A DNA stretch of 64,000 nt, taken from assembly GCA_013339765.2 (NCBI GenBank), contig CM023453.1, positions 85,626,685 through 85,690,684 on the forward strand, given 5' to 3'. Of the stretch, positions 43,101 to 47,000 are shown one piece after another; position 1 is the first letter of the stretch; each line of letters starts with the position of its first letter. The stretch is from Haemaphysalis longicornis. Its lineage: Eukaryota > Arthropoda > Arachnida > Ixodida > Ixodidae. The translations under genes and the position numbers were made by a program. The notes beneath the pieces were generated by a model. It saw only the letters and a program-made list of their open reading frames with translations. It made no database searches and was not told where the DNA came from.

Positions 43101-43821
43101 AATGTTTCTGTACATTTTTAACACCTAAAATTCATGACAAACACTTTAAATTCTTGTGAAAAGATAGGGCCATTGGTTATCTCCCAAAAAATCAAGGGTT
43201 TTCAAGGACCCGTTAAAAATTCCAGGACTTTCCAGGCCTTGAAATTTACACTTCTAAATTCAAGGGTTTTCAATGTTTTCAAGGACCTGTGCAAACCTTG
43301 TGAATGCATGTAATTGAACTGCGAGTGGGATTGTTCCCTCAGCCTGAGCGAGGCTTAGCACAAAATGTAAAGTTTTAAATAAAAGCTAGTTCTTGGATTT
43401 AAATATTTTCTCCCAATGTCAATCTCTTGTCTTTTTGTACATTCACCTGAAACCCCATGTCCTCCTAGCGTCCTGATGACCTCATACACAAGTGAAGAAG
43501 GCTGGACATCACAAAATCTTTTCGGTCTCCTCGCACTGTCCGGGTGGCCAGGTGGTTCGTGCACTGACCCGACTGCTTCCCTTCCCCCTTACACTTGTCG
43601 AGGAAGATGGCGACGTTCTTGTCCCGGCGCAGGGCCTCGCGGTTGCACTCGTCGAAGAGGGCCAGCAGGGCGTCCAGCAGGCTGTCGCGGCTCGCCAGGT
43701 GCCGGCTGGGCAGCGAGCAGCTTCCCCGACCCAGCACCAGGTGGTTCAGCTTGGTCGAGCGCACCGCTATGGGCTCCCGGGAGGCGGGCGCCCCCCCACC
43801 ACCACCACCCATCTGGGCCAT
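1013..43821 (-). CDS. CIT: Citron Rho-interacting kinase gene (26 coding exons found; 3' part off window)
   Basis: Citron kinase is a Ser/Thr kinase and scaffold of the contractile ring and midbody. It binds Rho, anillin and septins and stabilises the late cytokinetic ring. Joining the 26 exons listed separately gives about 1,373 residues. Residues 77-360 are an AGC kinase domain: Gly-rich loop GRGHFG (101-106), catalytic Lys123 in YAMK, HRD at about 218-220, DFG 238-240 and APE 264-266. The AGC tail follows (hydrophobic motif FIGFT 421-425), then about 900 residues of coiled coil. Splice phases match at every junction and every intron starts GT and ends AG. The match to vertebrate citron includes VREKATGDIYAMK-like, RNSCxV-like and ISQQTKLIDFLQAK-like stretches. 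The C1, PH and CNH domains must lie left of the window. Exons 17 and 23 each have one surplus base. Kinase and coiled-coil assignments are seen in sequence; the cellular role is family knowledge. Confidence 0.93.
1841..1948 (-). CDS. CIT: Citron kinase coding exon 25 (QQSKLINFLQAK block)
   Basis: Residues 1283-1318. TIAQQSKLINFLQAKVTEVE followed by four lysines is the most diagnostic coiled-coil block, matching vertebrate ISQQTKLIDFLQAK and KKKKG. Acceptor cccccag|agc; donor aaaaag|gtgagc; both phases 0. Confidence 0.94.
2430..2570 (-). CDS. CIT: Citron kinase coding exon 24 (coiled coil, Rho-binding region)
   Basis: Residues 1236-1282: ASEHITTIASLRATNQKLSR and DLEDSQATHRETLQYVEQME. In vertebrate citron the Rho/Rac-binding segment lies in this part of the coil (inferred by order). 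Acceptor cgcgcag|gcg; donor cagaag|gtcagg; both phases 0. Confidence 0.88.
3547..3776 (-). CDS. CIT: Citron kinase coding exon 23 (coiled coil, with one-base frameshift)
   Basis: Residues 1159-1235 if corrected. The first part is KRLEEEVGERAQGEREADAA to GDQVAELRR. The clear continuation QLGSHEAAAKAWQRREAAYQ then QEVVAIKEE is one base out of frame. The exon is 230 nt where 229 is needed. The surplus base lies in the ggcc at 3633-3636. Acceptor ctcgcag|g; donor gaggag|gtgggt. GC content is very high. Confidence 0.82.
3985..4077. mobile_element. AT-rich MITE fragment, right end
   Basis: An AT-rich stretch with attcgaa/aatattc words ends in tatttgtgcacccctac. This resembles the terminus of hAT-type MITEs with a ggggtgcaaata-like inverted end. 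The other end is not clear. A related word pattern (aatattcg repeats) is at 15853-15975. Confidence 0.3.
4371..4454 (-). CDS. CIT: Citron kinase coding exon 22 (coiled coil)
   Basis: Residues 1131-1159: ATHKEAVEKLNKKIFELKES then LLLEKTA. Acceptor gaacag|g; donor gccag|gtgaga. Phase 2 on both sides, matching exons 21 and 23. Confidence 0.87.
4455..5735 (-). other. CIT: Citron kinase intron 21 (AT-rich, nothing recognised)
   Basis: An intronic stretch with poly-T runs (5103-5127) and no supported exon or complete repeat. Confidence 0.5.
5736..5845 (-). CDS. CIT: Citron kinase coding exon 21 (coiled coil)
   Basis: Residues 1095-1131 (first part): SIDVLKVTCNELDKQATDFE and VQLNSAEKKNEELESE, aligning with vertebrate [29 protein letters not shown]. 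Acceptor atttcag|tct with a strong pyrimidine tract; donor gagcg|gtgagt (phase 2). Confidence 0.9.
6926..7475. repeat. Dispersed ~550-bp repeat, copy 1
   Basis: The sequence starting taaagccgttccactcaatg is found again in the same orientation at 12548-13090 with roughly 85% identity by eye. The shared end is 'gctctgca(t/c)ttaaaaa'. No terminal inverted repeat or coding capacity is evident. It is probably a copy of an interspersed family rather than a local duplication, since the flanks differ. Confidence 0.75.
7664..9734. mobile_element. Fold-back element with ~285-bp inverted arms, interrupted by a piggyBac-type element
   Basis: The left arm 7664-7949 and the right arm about 9452-9734 are reverse complements with about 80-85% identity. 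Both share the words ggtcttaaaacaacttct, cttggaactagttttacagc and ttttgatgcatcgc. The outer right end reads gcgtccccc. The loop contains the TTAA-flanked insertion listed separately. No transposase is recognisable in the arms. Confidence 0.8.
7954..9396. mobile_element. Non-autonomous piggyBac-type element (TTAA target duplication)
   Basis: Perfect 15-bp terminal inverted repeats, ctctttcgctaccgc at 7954-7968 and its complement at 9382-9396, are each flanked by TTAA (7950-7953 and 9397-9400). That is the piggyBac signature. The 1,443-bp interior is AT-rich. Its longest open frame, a minus-strand one at 8094-8474, has no recognisable transposase motif, so this is probably a deletion derivative. 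Confidence 0.75.
9942..10058 (-). CDS. CIT: Citron kinase coding exon 20 (coiled coil)
   Basis: Residues 1056-1094: VLQLEAQREAEVRSKVVSSS and KELEELLRHERDKNAKLLK. Acceptor tgcctag|gtg; donor ctcaag|gtgaat; both phases 0. Confidence 0.87.
10350..10379. repeat. C-rich low-complexity tract
   Basis: A run of cytosines followed by repeated ttccccc. Simple sequence with no feature attached. Confidence 0.8.
12548..13090. repeat. Dispersed ~550-bp repeat, copy 2
   Basis: Direct copy of 6926-7475, starting taaagccgttccactcaatg and ending near gctctgcacttaaaaac. It lies about 170 bp downstream of exon 19 on the transcript. The 10059-12547 stretch before it shows no recognised feature beyond low-complexity tracts. 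Confidence 0.75.
13259..13330 (-). CDS. CIT: Citron kinase coding exon 19 (coiled coil)
   Basis: Residues 1032-1055: STKDLEAKCVSKADECRELT then VKCK, following the RDSC block as vertebrate ITDLEEQLNQLTED does. Acceptor ctgacag|tcg; donor tgcaag|gtatgc; both phases 0. Confidence 0.86.
13331..14756 (-). other. CIT: Citron kinase intron 18 (no feature recognised)
   Basis: Intronic sequence with a poly-A tract at about 14236-14250 and no exon with matching phase. Confidence 0.5.
14757..14810 (-). CDS. CIT: Citron kinase coding exon 18 (RDSC motif)
   Basis: Residues 1014-1031, 18 codons: TEKAKLEERVQMLRDSCV. It aligns with the conserved vertebrate FDALRNSCTV block of citron, which fixes its place in the protein. 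Acceptor ctgcag|act; donor gcgtc|gtaggt; both phases 0. Confidence 0.88.
15853..15978. mobile_element. AT-rich MITE-like fragment
   Basis: ggcggtatgcaaacattcgg is followed by many attcgaa/aatattc words. The composition resembles hAT-type MITEs that begin ggggtgtgcaaatattcga. Only one end is visible. Confidence 0.3.
16908..17020. repeat. Short fold-back sequence (~40-bp arms)
   Basis: ctagcgctaaggatggaaca on the left pairs with tcctcagcgctag on the right. The inner arms share cacagaagg...aaaaacacagg and its complement. The two arms match at about 35 of 40 positions and would form a hairpin. It lies 124 bp from exon 17. Confidence 0.7.
17144..17372 (-). CDS. CIT: Citron kinase coding exon 17 (coiled coil, with one-base frameshift)
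   Basis: Residues 938-1013 if the frame is corrected. It begins KEEELGSCQLEGRMAQREVK and runs as coil to AQAEELR. The matching coil (QQVQQLEASLALAQKEATTA) then continues one base out of frame. The exon is 229 nt where 228 would keep phase 0 on both sides. The surplus base falls in the CCC run at 17219-17221. Acceptor gtgcag|aag is good; donor ttcgag|gtcagc is weak. This may be a sequencing error or a real lesion. Confidence 0.82.
17373..18225 (-). other. CIT: Citron kinase intron 16 (nothing recognised)
   Basis: No exon, tRNA or complete repeat seen. A short internal direct repeat of 'tttgactccaa(a/g)act' occurs near 17515 and 17547. Confidence 0.5.
18226..18370 (-). CDS. CIT: Citron kinase coding exon 16 (coiled coil)
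   Basis: Residues 889-937: SGASSSLEAEHKALLESSSA and LEAQLARTRDFLSTSRTRC. The acceptor is a tandem NAGNAG (accagcag), so a one-codon-longer form from 18373 is possible in frame. Donor cgcaag|gtacct, phase 0. Confidence 0.86.
18371..19438 (-). other. CIT: Citron kinase intron 15 (nothing recognised)
   Basis: Only short open frames without coiled-coil character. No splice-bounded exon in the expected phase. Confidence 0.5.
19439..19515 (-). CDS. CIT: Citron kinase coding exon 15 (short linker)
   Basis: Residues 864-889 (first part): ELQELSKKTSVPAPACAEGD, then GAKSP. A short Pro/Ala-rich hinge interrupts the coil. Acceptor ttcacag|gag; donor ccggc|gtgagt (phase 2), matching the next exon. Confidence 0.83.
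19832..19963 (-). mobile_element. tRNA-derived tick SINE, partial, minus orientation
   Basis: Starts attgattgattgtggggttt (complement of the SINE tail) and contains gtagtggagggctccgggtt and ccaccttgggatctttaa, the conserved SINE body. The tRNA-like head is missing. It lies in intron 14 of citron kinase in the sense orientation of the gene. Confidence 0.75.
20078..20182 (-). CDS. CIT: Citron kinase coding exon 14 (coiled coil)
   Basis: Residues 829-863: PPPEQVQELESLRQRTSALE then EANAHYLENIEKLN. Acceptor gtcgcag|ccc; donor aacttg|gtgagt. Both phases 0. Confidence 0.87.
20236..20718. mobile_element. DNA-transposon remnant with cgtataaccygc-type inverted ends
   Basis: The left end (cgtattctcacacgtataac, then ctgc) and the right end (gcgggttatacgtacgaaaa, then tatggta) are inverted copies with mismatches, about 480 bp apart. 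The end sequence resembles the taccatatttactcg...tataacccgc family of Tc1/mariner-pogo type elements. No transposase frame is seen. Confidence 0.55.
21295..21459 (-). CDS. CIT: Citron kinase coding exon 13 (coiled coil)
   Basis: Residues 774-828: SQHQRLVESWEAQRRRDSLL and VVARLEGVVSTVEATCADSG. Acceptor gtcgcag|tcc; donor caccag|gtgctt. Both phases 0. Confidence 0.86.
21460..22543 (-). other. CIT: Citron kinase intron 12 (nothing recognised)
   Basis: No exon or complete mobile element seen. Confidence 0.45.
22544..22837 (-). CDS. CIT: Citron kinase coding exon 12 (coiled coil)
   Basis: Residues 676-773. Coil segments AVCKQRQAEEALSACRSECA and LEKEVAFLRGQVSASM are separated by an Ala/Thr-rich linker with a CQQC pair, then AELKRAAEEKAKLHREVAEL. 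Acceptor gcacag|gcg; donor ctcaag|gtgagc. Both phases 0. Confidence 0.88.
22998..24300. repeat. Duplicated ~1.3-kb unit, copy 1
   Basis: From agaaacgttatggtcgccaa to gtagccattactagacgagc plus ccagtagccatttaaag, this matches 24861-26117 in the same order and orientation with about 85-90% identity and small indels. It carries an A-rich tract, an acidic open stretch rich in Ser/Asp (DSSSTDTSDDFDSSDF at about 23698-23760) and, near its end, an ttattcgaatc word shared with the Tigger-type end of copy 2. The acidic frame is broken in copy 2. Confidence 0.8.
24301..24860. other. AT-rich spacer between the two 1.3-kb copies
   Basis: Strongly AT-rich sequence (long runs of T and A at 24320-24340 and 24480-24510) that is absent between the matching positions of the two copies. 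It may be a separate insertion, but I found no paired ends. Confidence 0.4.
24861..26117. repeat. Duplicated ~1.3-kb unit, copy 2
   Basis: Second copy of 22998-24300. It has extra small deletions (for example in the Ser/Asp-rich stretch) and runs directly into the pogo/Tigger-type element that starts inside its end. Confidence 0.8.
25941..26853 (+). mobile_element. Non-autonomous pogo/Tigger-type DNA transposon
   Basis: Terminal inverted repeats of 24 bp with 22 matches: ccgtatttattcgaatctaa at 25941 and its complement ending at 26853. TA follows the right end; TA plus one extra T precedes the left end. The interior encodes the start of a transposase (separate entry). An 11-bp perfect inverted repeat (gcatcgcctcc) sits at 26129-26139 and 26167-26177. 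At about 0.9 kb it is far shorter than an autonomous element. Confidence 0.8.
26253..26736 (+). pseudogene. Truncated, frameshifted pogo/Tigger-type transposase N terminus
   Basis: The first frame opens MAPNKRRHYSAAFKRKVVLA and contains GVNEKNVRRWRTQWE, a CENP-B/pogo-type N-terminal helix-turn-helix. A frame change near 26400-26460 leads to ALADFVRTQQAAALPVTTEV and FKASRGWLQKFMKRFGFSLR, the Tc5-type DNA-binding half. The frame ends in a stop at 26736, just before the element's right end. The catalytic DDE/D domain is entirely missing. It cannot be an active transposase. Confidence 0.85.
26856..27061. mobile_element. ~206-bp MITE with 43-bp inverted ends
   Basis: The left arm gttcatatcacaagctagct... 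and the right arm (complement) match at 41 of 43 positions (26855-26897 against 27020-27062). TA is found on both sides (26854-26855 and 27062-27063), as for Tc1/mariner-type MITEs. It abuts the Tigger-type element at the same TA. Confidence 0.85.
27062..27643 (-). other. CIT: Rest of citron kinase intron 11, T-rich, nothing further recognised
   Basis: Contains a run of about 19 T (27067-27086) and no supported exon. The word cacgaaagtgttaa at 27326-27339 looks like a transposon end but has no partner. Confidence 0.4.
27644..27739 (-). CDS. CIT: Citron kinase coding exon 11 (coiled coil)
   Basis: Residues 644-675 (32 codons, both phases 0): VLSEGVQCMEAMQKKHTADR and so on. Acceptor tggcag|gtc. 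The donor gag|gtctgc is weak, so the 3' boundary is less certain. Supported by phase, an open frame of exon size and coil-like composition. Confidence 0.72.
27981..28020 (+). mobile_element. SINE tRNA-like head fragment
   Basis: gccgcagtagttcaatggta with the A-box-like tagttcaatgg is the head of the tick SINE. The body does not follow; a matching body lies about 480 bp further right on the same strand. Confidence 0.5.
28504..28615 (+). mobile_element. Tick SINE body fragment
   Basis: ttttcagatggcagtgaaaagcg, cacgttaaaaatcccaaggtgg and gccctccactatggc are the SINE body in order. It is diverged and lacks head and tail. Confidence 0.7.
28616..29655 (-). other. CIT: Rest of citron kinase intron 10 (nothing recognised)
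   Basis: No exon in suitable phase and no complete repeat. Confidence 0.4.
29656..29893 (-). CDS. CIT: Citron kinase coding exon 10 (acidic insert plus coiled coil)
   Basis: Residues 564-643. It begins with a Gly-rich then Glu-rich low-complexity stretch (GGGGRGREEEEEREEEGDEA) with no counterpart I recall in vertebrate citron. A coil follows (ELQLLHRQKAHLEEELANER). Acceptor gtgcag|t; donor ctcc|gtaaga. Phase 2 in and phase 0 out fit both neighbours. Confidence 0.82.
29894..33248 (-). other. CIT: Citron kinase intron 9 (nothing recognised)
   Basis: 3.4 kb without a supported exon. A G-run lies at 30206-30217. The plus-strand 78-codon frame at 32294-32530 is Arg/His/Gln-rich and unrecognised. 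Confidence 0.4.
33249..33376 (-). CDS. CIT: Citron kinase coding exon 9 (coiled coil)
   Basis: Residues 522-563. NLNMLVDLERKNRLVSEEKAV continues into QLLNAIKRKYRRQDELL, aligning with the vertebrate KALQLLHDIREQSRKLQE segment. Acceptor acgcag|aac; donor tactt|gtgagt (phase 2). Confidence 0.88.
33728..33753. repeat. Poly-T tract
   Basis: A run of about 24 T within intron 8. Confidence 0.9.
34580..34742. repeat. GGAGT-type pentanucleotide satellite patch 1
   Basis: Degenerate tandem array of agtgg/ggagt units (gtggagtggagtggagttgg and so on) over about 160 bp. It reads as Ser-Thr-Pro repeats on the opposite strand. Confidence 0.9.
35440..35508. repeat. GGAGT-type pentanucleotide satellite patch 2
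   Basis: gtggagtgaaatgaagtgga... repeats of the same pentamer family as patch 1, about 700 bp away, with more A. Confidence 0.85.
36268..36520 (-). CDS. CIT: Citron kinase coding exon 8 (start of coiled coil)
   Basis: Residues 437-521. After TVSFLEAGSSPLREPLLSS the sequence becomes a heptad-like coiled coil rich in Gln, Glu, Arg and Ala (QLLSEVTQREEGLRQEA onward). The exon is very GC-rich. Acceptor gatgcag|g; donor gaccaaccag-type |gtaccg (phase 0), a non-consensus but GT donor. Confidence 0.88.
36655..37270 (-). pseudogene. RTE-type LINE reverse-transcriptase 3' fragment
   Basis: The minus-strand frame reads LTYGAETSRLTTKVQLKLRT then TQRAMEQKMIGVTLR. This is the C-terminal reverse-transcriptase signature (TYGAETW...LRVTQRAMERAMLGISLRD) of a LINE very common in ticks. 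Plus-strand landmarks are ctgcagggcaaaggcctctc and a cat(cat)n / agcagc run at 36657-36690. Stops and frame breaks occur, and neither the N-terminal RT nor the endonuclease is present. It is in the sense orientation of citron kinase intron 7. Confidence 0.85.
37271..37933 (-). other. CIT: Rest of citron kinase intron 7
   Basis: No supported exon or repeat. Confidence 0.4.
37934..38120 (-). CDS. CIT: Citron kinase coding exon 7 (AGC tail, hydrophobic motif)
   Basis: Residues 375-436. VPPFVPNLSGEEDTSNFYEF is the AGC C-terminal tail (vertebrate PPFVPTLKSDDDTSNFDE). LPFIGFTHT (419-427) is the hydrophobic motif, vertebrate LPFVGFSYS. Acceptor ccccag|cc; donor gagag|gtgagt (phase 2). Confidence 0.94.
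38666..38819 (-). CDS. CIT: Citron kinase coding exon 6 (end of kinase C-lobe)
   Basis: Residues 324-374. YPDDSNVSATAVKMLRGLL and HEFFAPIDLHNIRQ match the vertebrate C-lobe end (HPFFSKIDWNNIRN). Acceptor gccacag|gag; donor caga|gtgagt, phase 1. This closes the kinase fold. Confidence 0.94.
38907..39125 (-). CDS. CIT: Citron kinase coding exon 5 (activation segment, APE)
   Basis: Residues 251-323. It opens with RLPVGTPHYVAPEVL, the P+1 loop and APE motif, then a Gly-rich insert, CDWWSLGVLAYEMLYGQNPF (alphaF, with the conserved Asp) and NKIMNFQ. Acceptor cggccag|ttg; donor ttccag|gtaggg, both phase 0. Confidence 0.95.
39559..39652 (-). CDS. CIT: Citron kinase coding exon 4 (catalytic loop and DFG)
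   Basis: Completes Arg219 and encodes 220-250. It holds the catalytic Asp of the HRD motif, DVKPDNVLIDRTGHIKLADF and the DFG triplet (238-240) followed by GSAAKL, diagnostic of the citron/DMPK/ROCK branch. Acceptor tgtgcag|g; donor aaaagc|gtaagt. A SINE copy begins about 30 bp upstream of its acceptor, in the preceding intron. Confidence 0.95.
39681..39815 (+). mobile_element. Tick SINE, 3' part, plus orientation
   Basis: cgtgtgttcaagatttcggc, cgttaaagatccccaggtgg, ccggagccctccactacagc and an aatcaatcaatc tail are present. The tRNA-like head is missing. It is antisense to citron kinase, about 30 bp from the acceptor of exon 4. Confidence 0.85.
39816..40670 (-). other. CIT: Rest of citron kinase intron 3
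   Basis: AT-rich, with a T run at 40028-40049. No exon seen. Confidence 0.4.
40671..40921 (-). CDS. CIT: Citron kinase coding exon 3 (kinase alphaC to HRD)
   Basis: Residues 136-219 (first part). It begins VAFFEEERDILARA, the alphaC helix with its conserved Glu, and continues with YAFQDSAHLYLVMELLPGGDL (hinge; vertebrate [21 protein letters not shown]) to GYVHR of the catalytic loop. Acceptor acgcag|gtg; donor cacag|gtatgag (phase 2) splits the Arg codon of HRD. Confidence 0.95.
41432..41607 (-). CDS. CIT: Citron kinase coding exon 2 (kinase N-lobe)
   Basis: Residues 77-135. It contains the linker ending in ADFEV, the glycine-rich ATP loop GRGHFG and the sequence EKATGDIYAMK with the ATP-anchoring lysine (Lys123). 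Acceptor ttccag|acc (phase 1) and donor gcgag|gttggt (phase 0). The block is nearly identical to vertebrate citron in the nucleotide-binding lobe. Confidence 0.95.
41821..42460 (+). mobile_element. hAT-like transposon remnant
   Basis: Begins agggtgaccagatgtgccgt, then gggacagtcccgttttt, which resembles the inverted end of a hAT family widely seen in vertebrates. At 42290-42420 a short frame (HAVDIVCNVTCAAELSYKCE, then EFYNRIL) resembles the C-terminal end of hAT transposases (…EFYDYLL…). The frames are broken and I found no matching right end. Confidence 0.35.
42477..43300. mobile_element. Non-autonomous hAT-like element with 'aaggacctttcaa' inner repeats
   Basis: The left end cagggtttgtacgggcttca and the right end (complement) caaggtttgcacaggtcctt form imperfect inverted termini 824 bp apart. 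Subterminal ttcaagggttttcaagga words occur inside both ends, a known hAT MITE style. No transposase is seen inside. Confidence 0.6.
43593..43821 (-). CDS. CIT: Citron kinase coding exon 1 (N-terminal extension)
   Basis: Encodes residues 1-76. The first ATG, in gcgATGG context, opens MAQM followed by six glycines. A stretch related to the vertebrate N terminus follows (EPIAVRSTKLNHL), then SRDSLLDALLALFDECNRE, which matches vertebrate SREGILDALFVLFEEC. The donor gacaagt|gtaagg leaves phase 1, so the next exon completes Tyr77. The frame stays open upstream to an acceptor (tgtgcag) at 43839-43840, so the exon may begin at 43838 with the true start in a 5' exon. The Met at 43812 is another possible start. 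Confidence 0.85.
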
Positions 43822-43848
43822 CGCGTCGTCCTCAGGGCCTGCACAGAG

Positions 43849-43915
43849 ATTGATTGATTGATTGTAGGGTTTAATGCGTCGACGCAACGCAGGCGATGAG
43901 CTGCGTCTAACGTCA
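43849..43915 (-). mobile_element. Tick SINE 3' end beside citron exon 1 acceptor
   Basis: attgattgattgattgtagg then gtttaatgcgtcgacgc is the complement of the SINE tail. On the transcript strand the (caat)n tail ends about 8 bases before the acceptor of coding exon 1. Confidence 0.7.
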
Positions 43916-44968
43916 ACACGGGCTGACACCCCTTCACCGGTTGCTGTTACCCTCTAAAAAGCGCCTTACAAAATAAAATATAACATAATAAAGTGTGAAT
44001 GCTAACCAGTAACGTTTATCTCATTCGAAAAGAAAACATAACAGAGTGGTAGGAAAATTCACAGTGAATGAAATAATGAAGAAAAAAAAAGGTAAAACCG
44101 TACTGCCATGTTCTCAGCTCACACTCAATGCCTCAGTGCTGTATTTCACTGCTTCAAAGAGTTTTTTTTGGTTTGGATGAGGGACACCTGCATCTTAAAT
44201 ACCATCACATTAGGTGTCCTTAAATGCCCCCATACTTCTAGCATCAAAGCACTGCGCAGGATAAGTGGGAGGAGTATTTGGGATTCACATTGGAAATCAG
44301 AAACACCTCAAACACCCCACTATTGTGACTCAGCGTAAAGTTCTTTTGGCACGCAGCGAAATATAGTGCTGGCTTGCAGTTAAAGGTAACTCTTAAAACA
44401 GGGTACAATGTCTATATTTGATACTTAAAGTATTTTGAACACAGCTGCGATCTTTTAAAGTTGGAAATTAAGAGAAATGTGTTTTTATTATGACGCCAGA
44501 TCCACATCTCAAAGATTCACAACGTGCGTCAACTAACTAGAAACCACAGTAGATGGTGCCAGGTGTTCCAGCATAGGATTGAAAGCTACTATTGCCCCTG
44601 CCCCTGCAGACTCCCTTACGCTGCCCCAACAAGCTATCGCGGCGTGCAACGTTTTCTTCCGCCTTTCAGGAGTCTGGGAAACATGCCAGAACACAAGGGG
44701 AGCGTACAGGGGGTCAGAAGGGGGAAGGGGGGGGGGAAGTGACTCACAAGCTGTATGAAGCTAGTTCTCACTGGAACCAAATACTTCAGACGGCGCCATC
44801 AGCAACACCCCCAGAGGGCTTTCCACTTTTGACGTGCTGTTACTTGAGCCAGCATTACCGTGAATTTTCCTTTATAAAGTACAGCTAATTTTCCCTGATA
44901 GAAGGACAAATTCCATGAGTTTTCCCCTGAGTTTTCCAGACTGCTCAAAATCCCTGAGGAATTCCAGG

Positions 44969-45158
44969 TCCGTAGTGGAGGGCTCCGGATTGATTTTGAC
45001 CGCCTGGGGACCTTTAACATGCTCCGAAATCTCGTACACACGGGCGTTTTCGCTTTCCGCCTCCATCAGGTAAGTGGCCGCCACAGCCGGGAGTCAAACC
45101 CGTGTCCTCGTGCTCGGCAGCACAACACCTTAGTCACTGAGCTACCGCTGCGGGTGGG
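44969..45158 (-). mobile_element. Near-complete tick SINE, minus orientation
   Basis: From gtagtggagggctccggatt through cgcctggggacctttaacat and the B-box complement gggagtcaaacc to the head gctaccgctgcgggtgggcc. The tail is missing. Confidence 0.85.
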
Positions 45159-45204
45159 CCTGCACACAGACACATCAACCGGTGACTCAGCAACTGACCA
45201 ATGA

Positions 45205-45423
45205 CACGGTGGTCCAGTGGCTAAGAAGTTCAGCCCGAGGATGCAAGTTTTCATCCCGGCCGCAGTGGCTTTCAGATGGAGGCGAAAAGCGGAAACGCCC
45301 GTGTGTTGAAATGTCGGCGCACGCTAGACATCCCCAGGTGGTCAAAATTAACTAAGAGCCCTCCCTTACTGCATGGCTCATAGCCCAGGCATAGCTTTGG
45401 CATGTTAAGCACCTCAATTCAAT
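45205..45423 (+). mobile_element. Tick SINE, plus orientation
   Basis: The head cacggtggtccagtggctaa is followed by the body ggcgaaaagcggaaacgccc, catccccaggtggtcaaaat and gttaagcacctcaattcaat. It stands head to head with the preceding SINE. Confidence 0.85.
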
Positions 45424-46247
45424 TTTTTTTCCTTTTCAACTGGTGACAGCAAAAGCTTGGCACGTTGCACTCTACAGAACCTGCTGTGAACGCGGACCTC
45501 TCATTTTAAATCTGCACGCCATGTACTACTGCACTGGGGCTTCGATAGCCAGGTATCAATTTTTTTAACTGTTGTCACCCAGTGCCTGACACGCCATGCA
45601 AACAGTTTGCGCCGCCCGCATTAAATTCTTGCTCCATAAGACAAACCGAGAAAAGGGGCAAATAATACGAAGGGGACACCGGTGTTTCCTTTTCTTTTTA
45701 ATTTCCAACCTGATTGGCCGGCTAGGAAATCGGCCACTGGCGTCTTGTAACCCTCGCTAGTTAAACAAACCATAATACTCTCGCGACTTTTGCTATCACG
45801 CCGTTACCCTAGATGTCTTCTTGCGTGGGCATCGGTGGCTTCCCGAGTGATACAAGCGCCTGTTGATAAGTCAAACAGGGCGGGTACGATGAAGTACACT
45901 GAATTCTGTGGACAGAGGCAGCAAAGAGACCTTTTATACAAAAAATTACGCCCCGCACCGACATGATCTGTAAACGACGCTGCTGCTCGGCCGCAAATAT
46001 CAGTGCCGTGTGCCTACGAAAAAAAACTAGCGGCAGGGTCACCCAAAAAAGTAATCAGAAAATGCTCCCGAAGAGTTCGAACAGGGAGCTTAGTACACAA
46101 AGGGAGGGGTCTTCGCGTATAAACAGCAACGCAAATTCAAAAAACCGCGCCAATGACAGCAGGCACCGCATTTACGGGGCAAAAAGTTACCTTAGGTGAC
46201 GGTGAACGTAAGTAACCCCGCACATCCGAATCCGAGCACCCACATAC

Positions 46248-46376
46248 CTTCGCTTTCGGGTCGTGACAAGTTCCATAGAGGAACGGCCGTGCCGCCTCCG
46301 CGACCGCCTCTTCGCCTTCTATAAATGGCAATCGATAGGCGAAAGTTAACGAAACTACAACAGCCGCCTGTAACAA
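46248..46376 (-). other. CIT: Possible 5' exon of citron kinase
   Basis: An open minus-strand stretch of 43 codons (GEEAVAEAARPFLYGTCHDP near its end) is followed by a good donor gcgaag|gtatgtg at 46247. Its phase (0) does not suit in-frame joining to coding exon 1, so it would have to be untranslated. It rests on the donor and its place only. Confidence 0.2.
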
Positions 46377-46929
46377 AAATCGGTTCCTTAATCCTTTTTG
46401 CCGAGTTTAAAGGGTTAACAGGTAAGCACTGAGGGGAATACTGGAACGTCTAGAGCCAATGTCACCGGTCAAGATTTGAAACGGCGACCATTCATTGCAA
46501 CGGACGCGAAAGCGAGAAAATTAAGCGCCAAGCTCTCGACGCCACATTTTGCGGCGAAAATTAGTGTTAACTAGACTAACGTAGACTTGAACTTACGCTT
46601 GTGAGCGACAGGTGGTAGTTAATCCATCGAAGGGAGCGGTTTCTTTGAAGTTACCGCGAGGTTAGTGGTCAACGGTGCTCAAATAATTCAAAAGTCAAAA
46701 AAGACGATTGTTTATAGCCAGTGTTGCTTGTAGAATGATCCGAATTCCGCTACTATTGACTAAAGCGACTAAAGGCTGCAGTCTTTTGATAATTATTACG
46801 CAAGACAAATACAATTAGTCAACTTCAAGCTTGATTTTCGTTTTTATTGCAGCATTTATTATTTTGAGTAGTGACAGTGAGAACTCTAGCTTTATTTTGT
46901 TTAGAATCCCAAAGTATGAGGAGTCAGCT

Positions 46930-47000
46930 TACGATTGGTCGGAGGCTGCGTGACGACAAAATGACGTCGCTTTTACAACTTGTGACGTCGCAACACACCT
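46930..47000 (+). promoter_or_regulatory. Promoter-like cluster upstream of BicDR: inverted CCAAT box and two CRE-like sites
   Basis: attgg (complement of CCAAT) at 46934-46938 is followed by tgacgtcg at 46962-46969 and again at 46983-46990, one base from the CRE/ATF consensus. Downstream sequence to 47300 is rich in CG dinucleotides. The position, 0.6 kb before the BicDR start codon, fits a proximal promoter. No TATA box is seen there. Confidence 0.4.
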
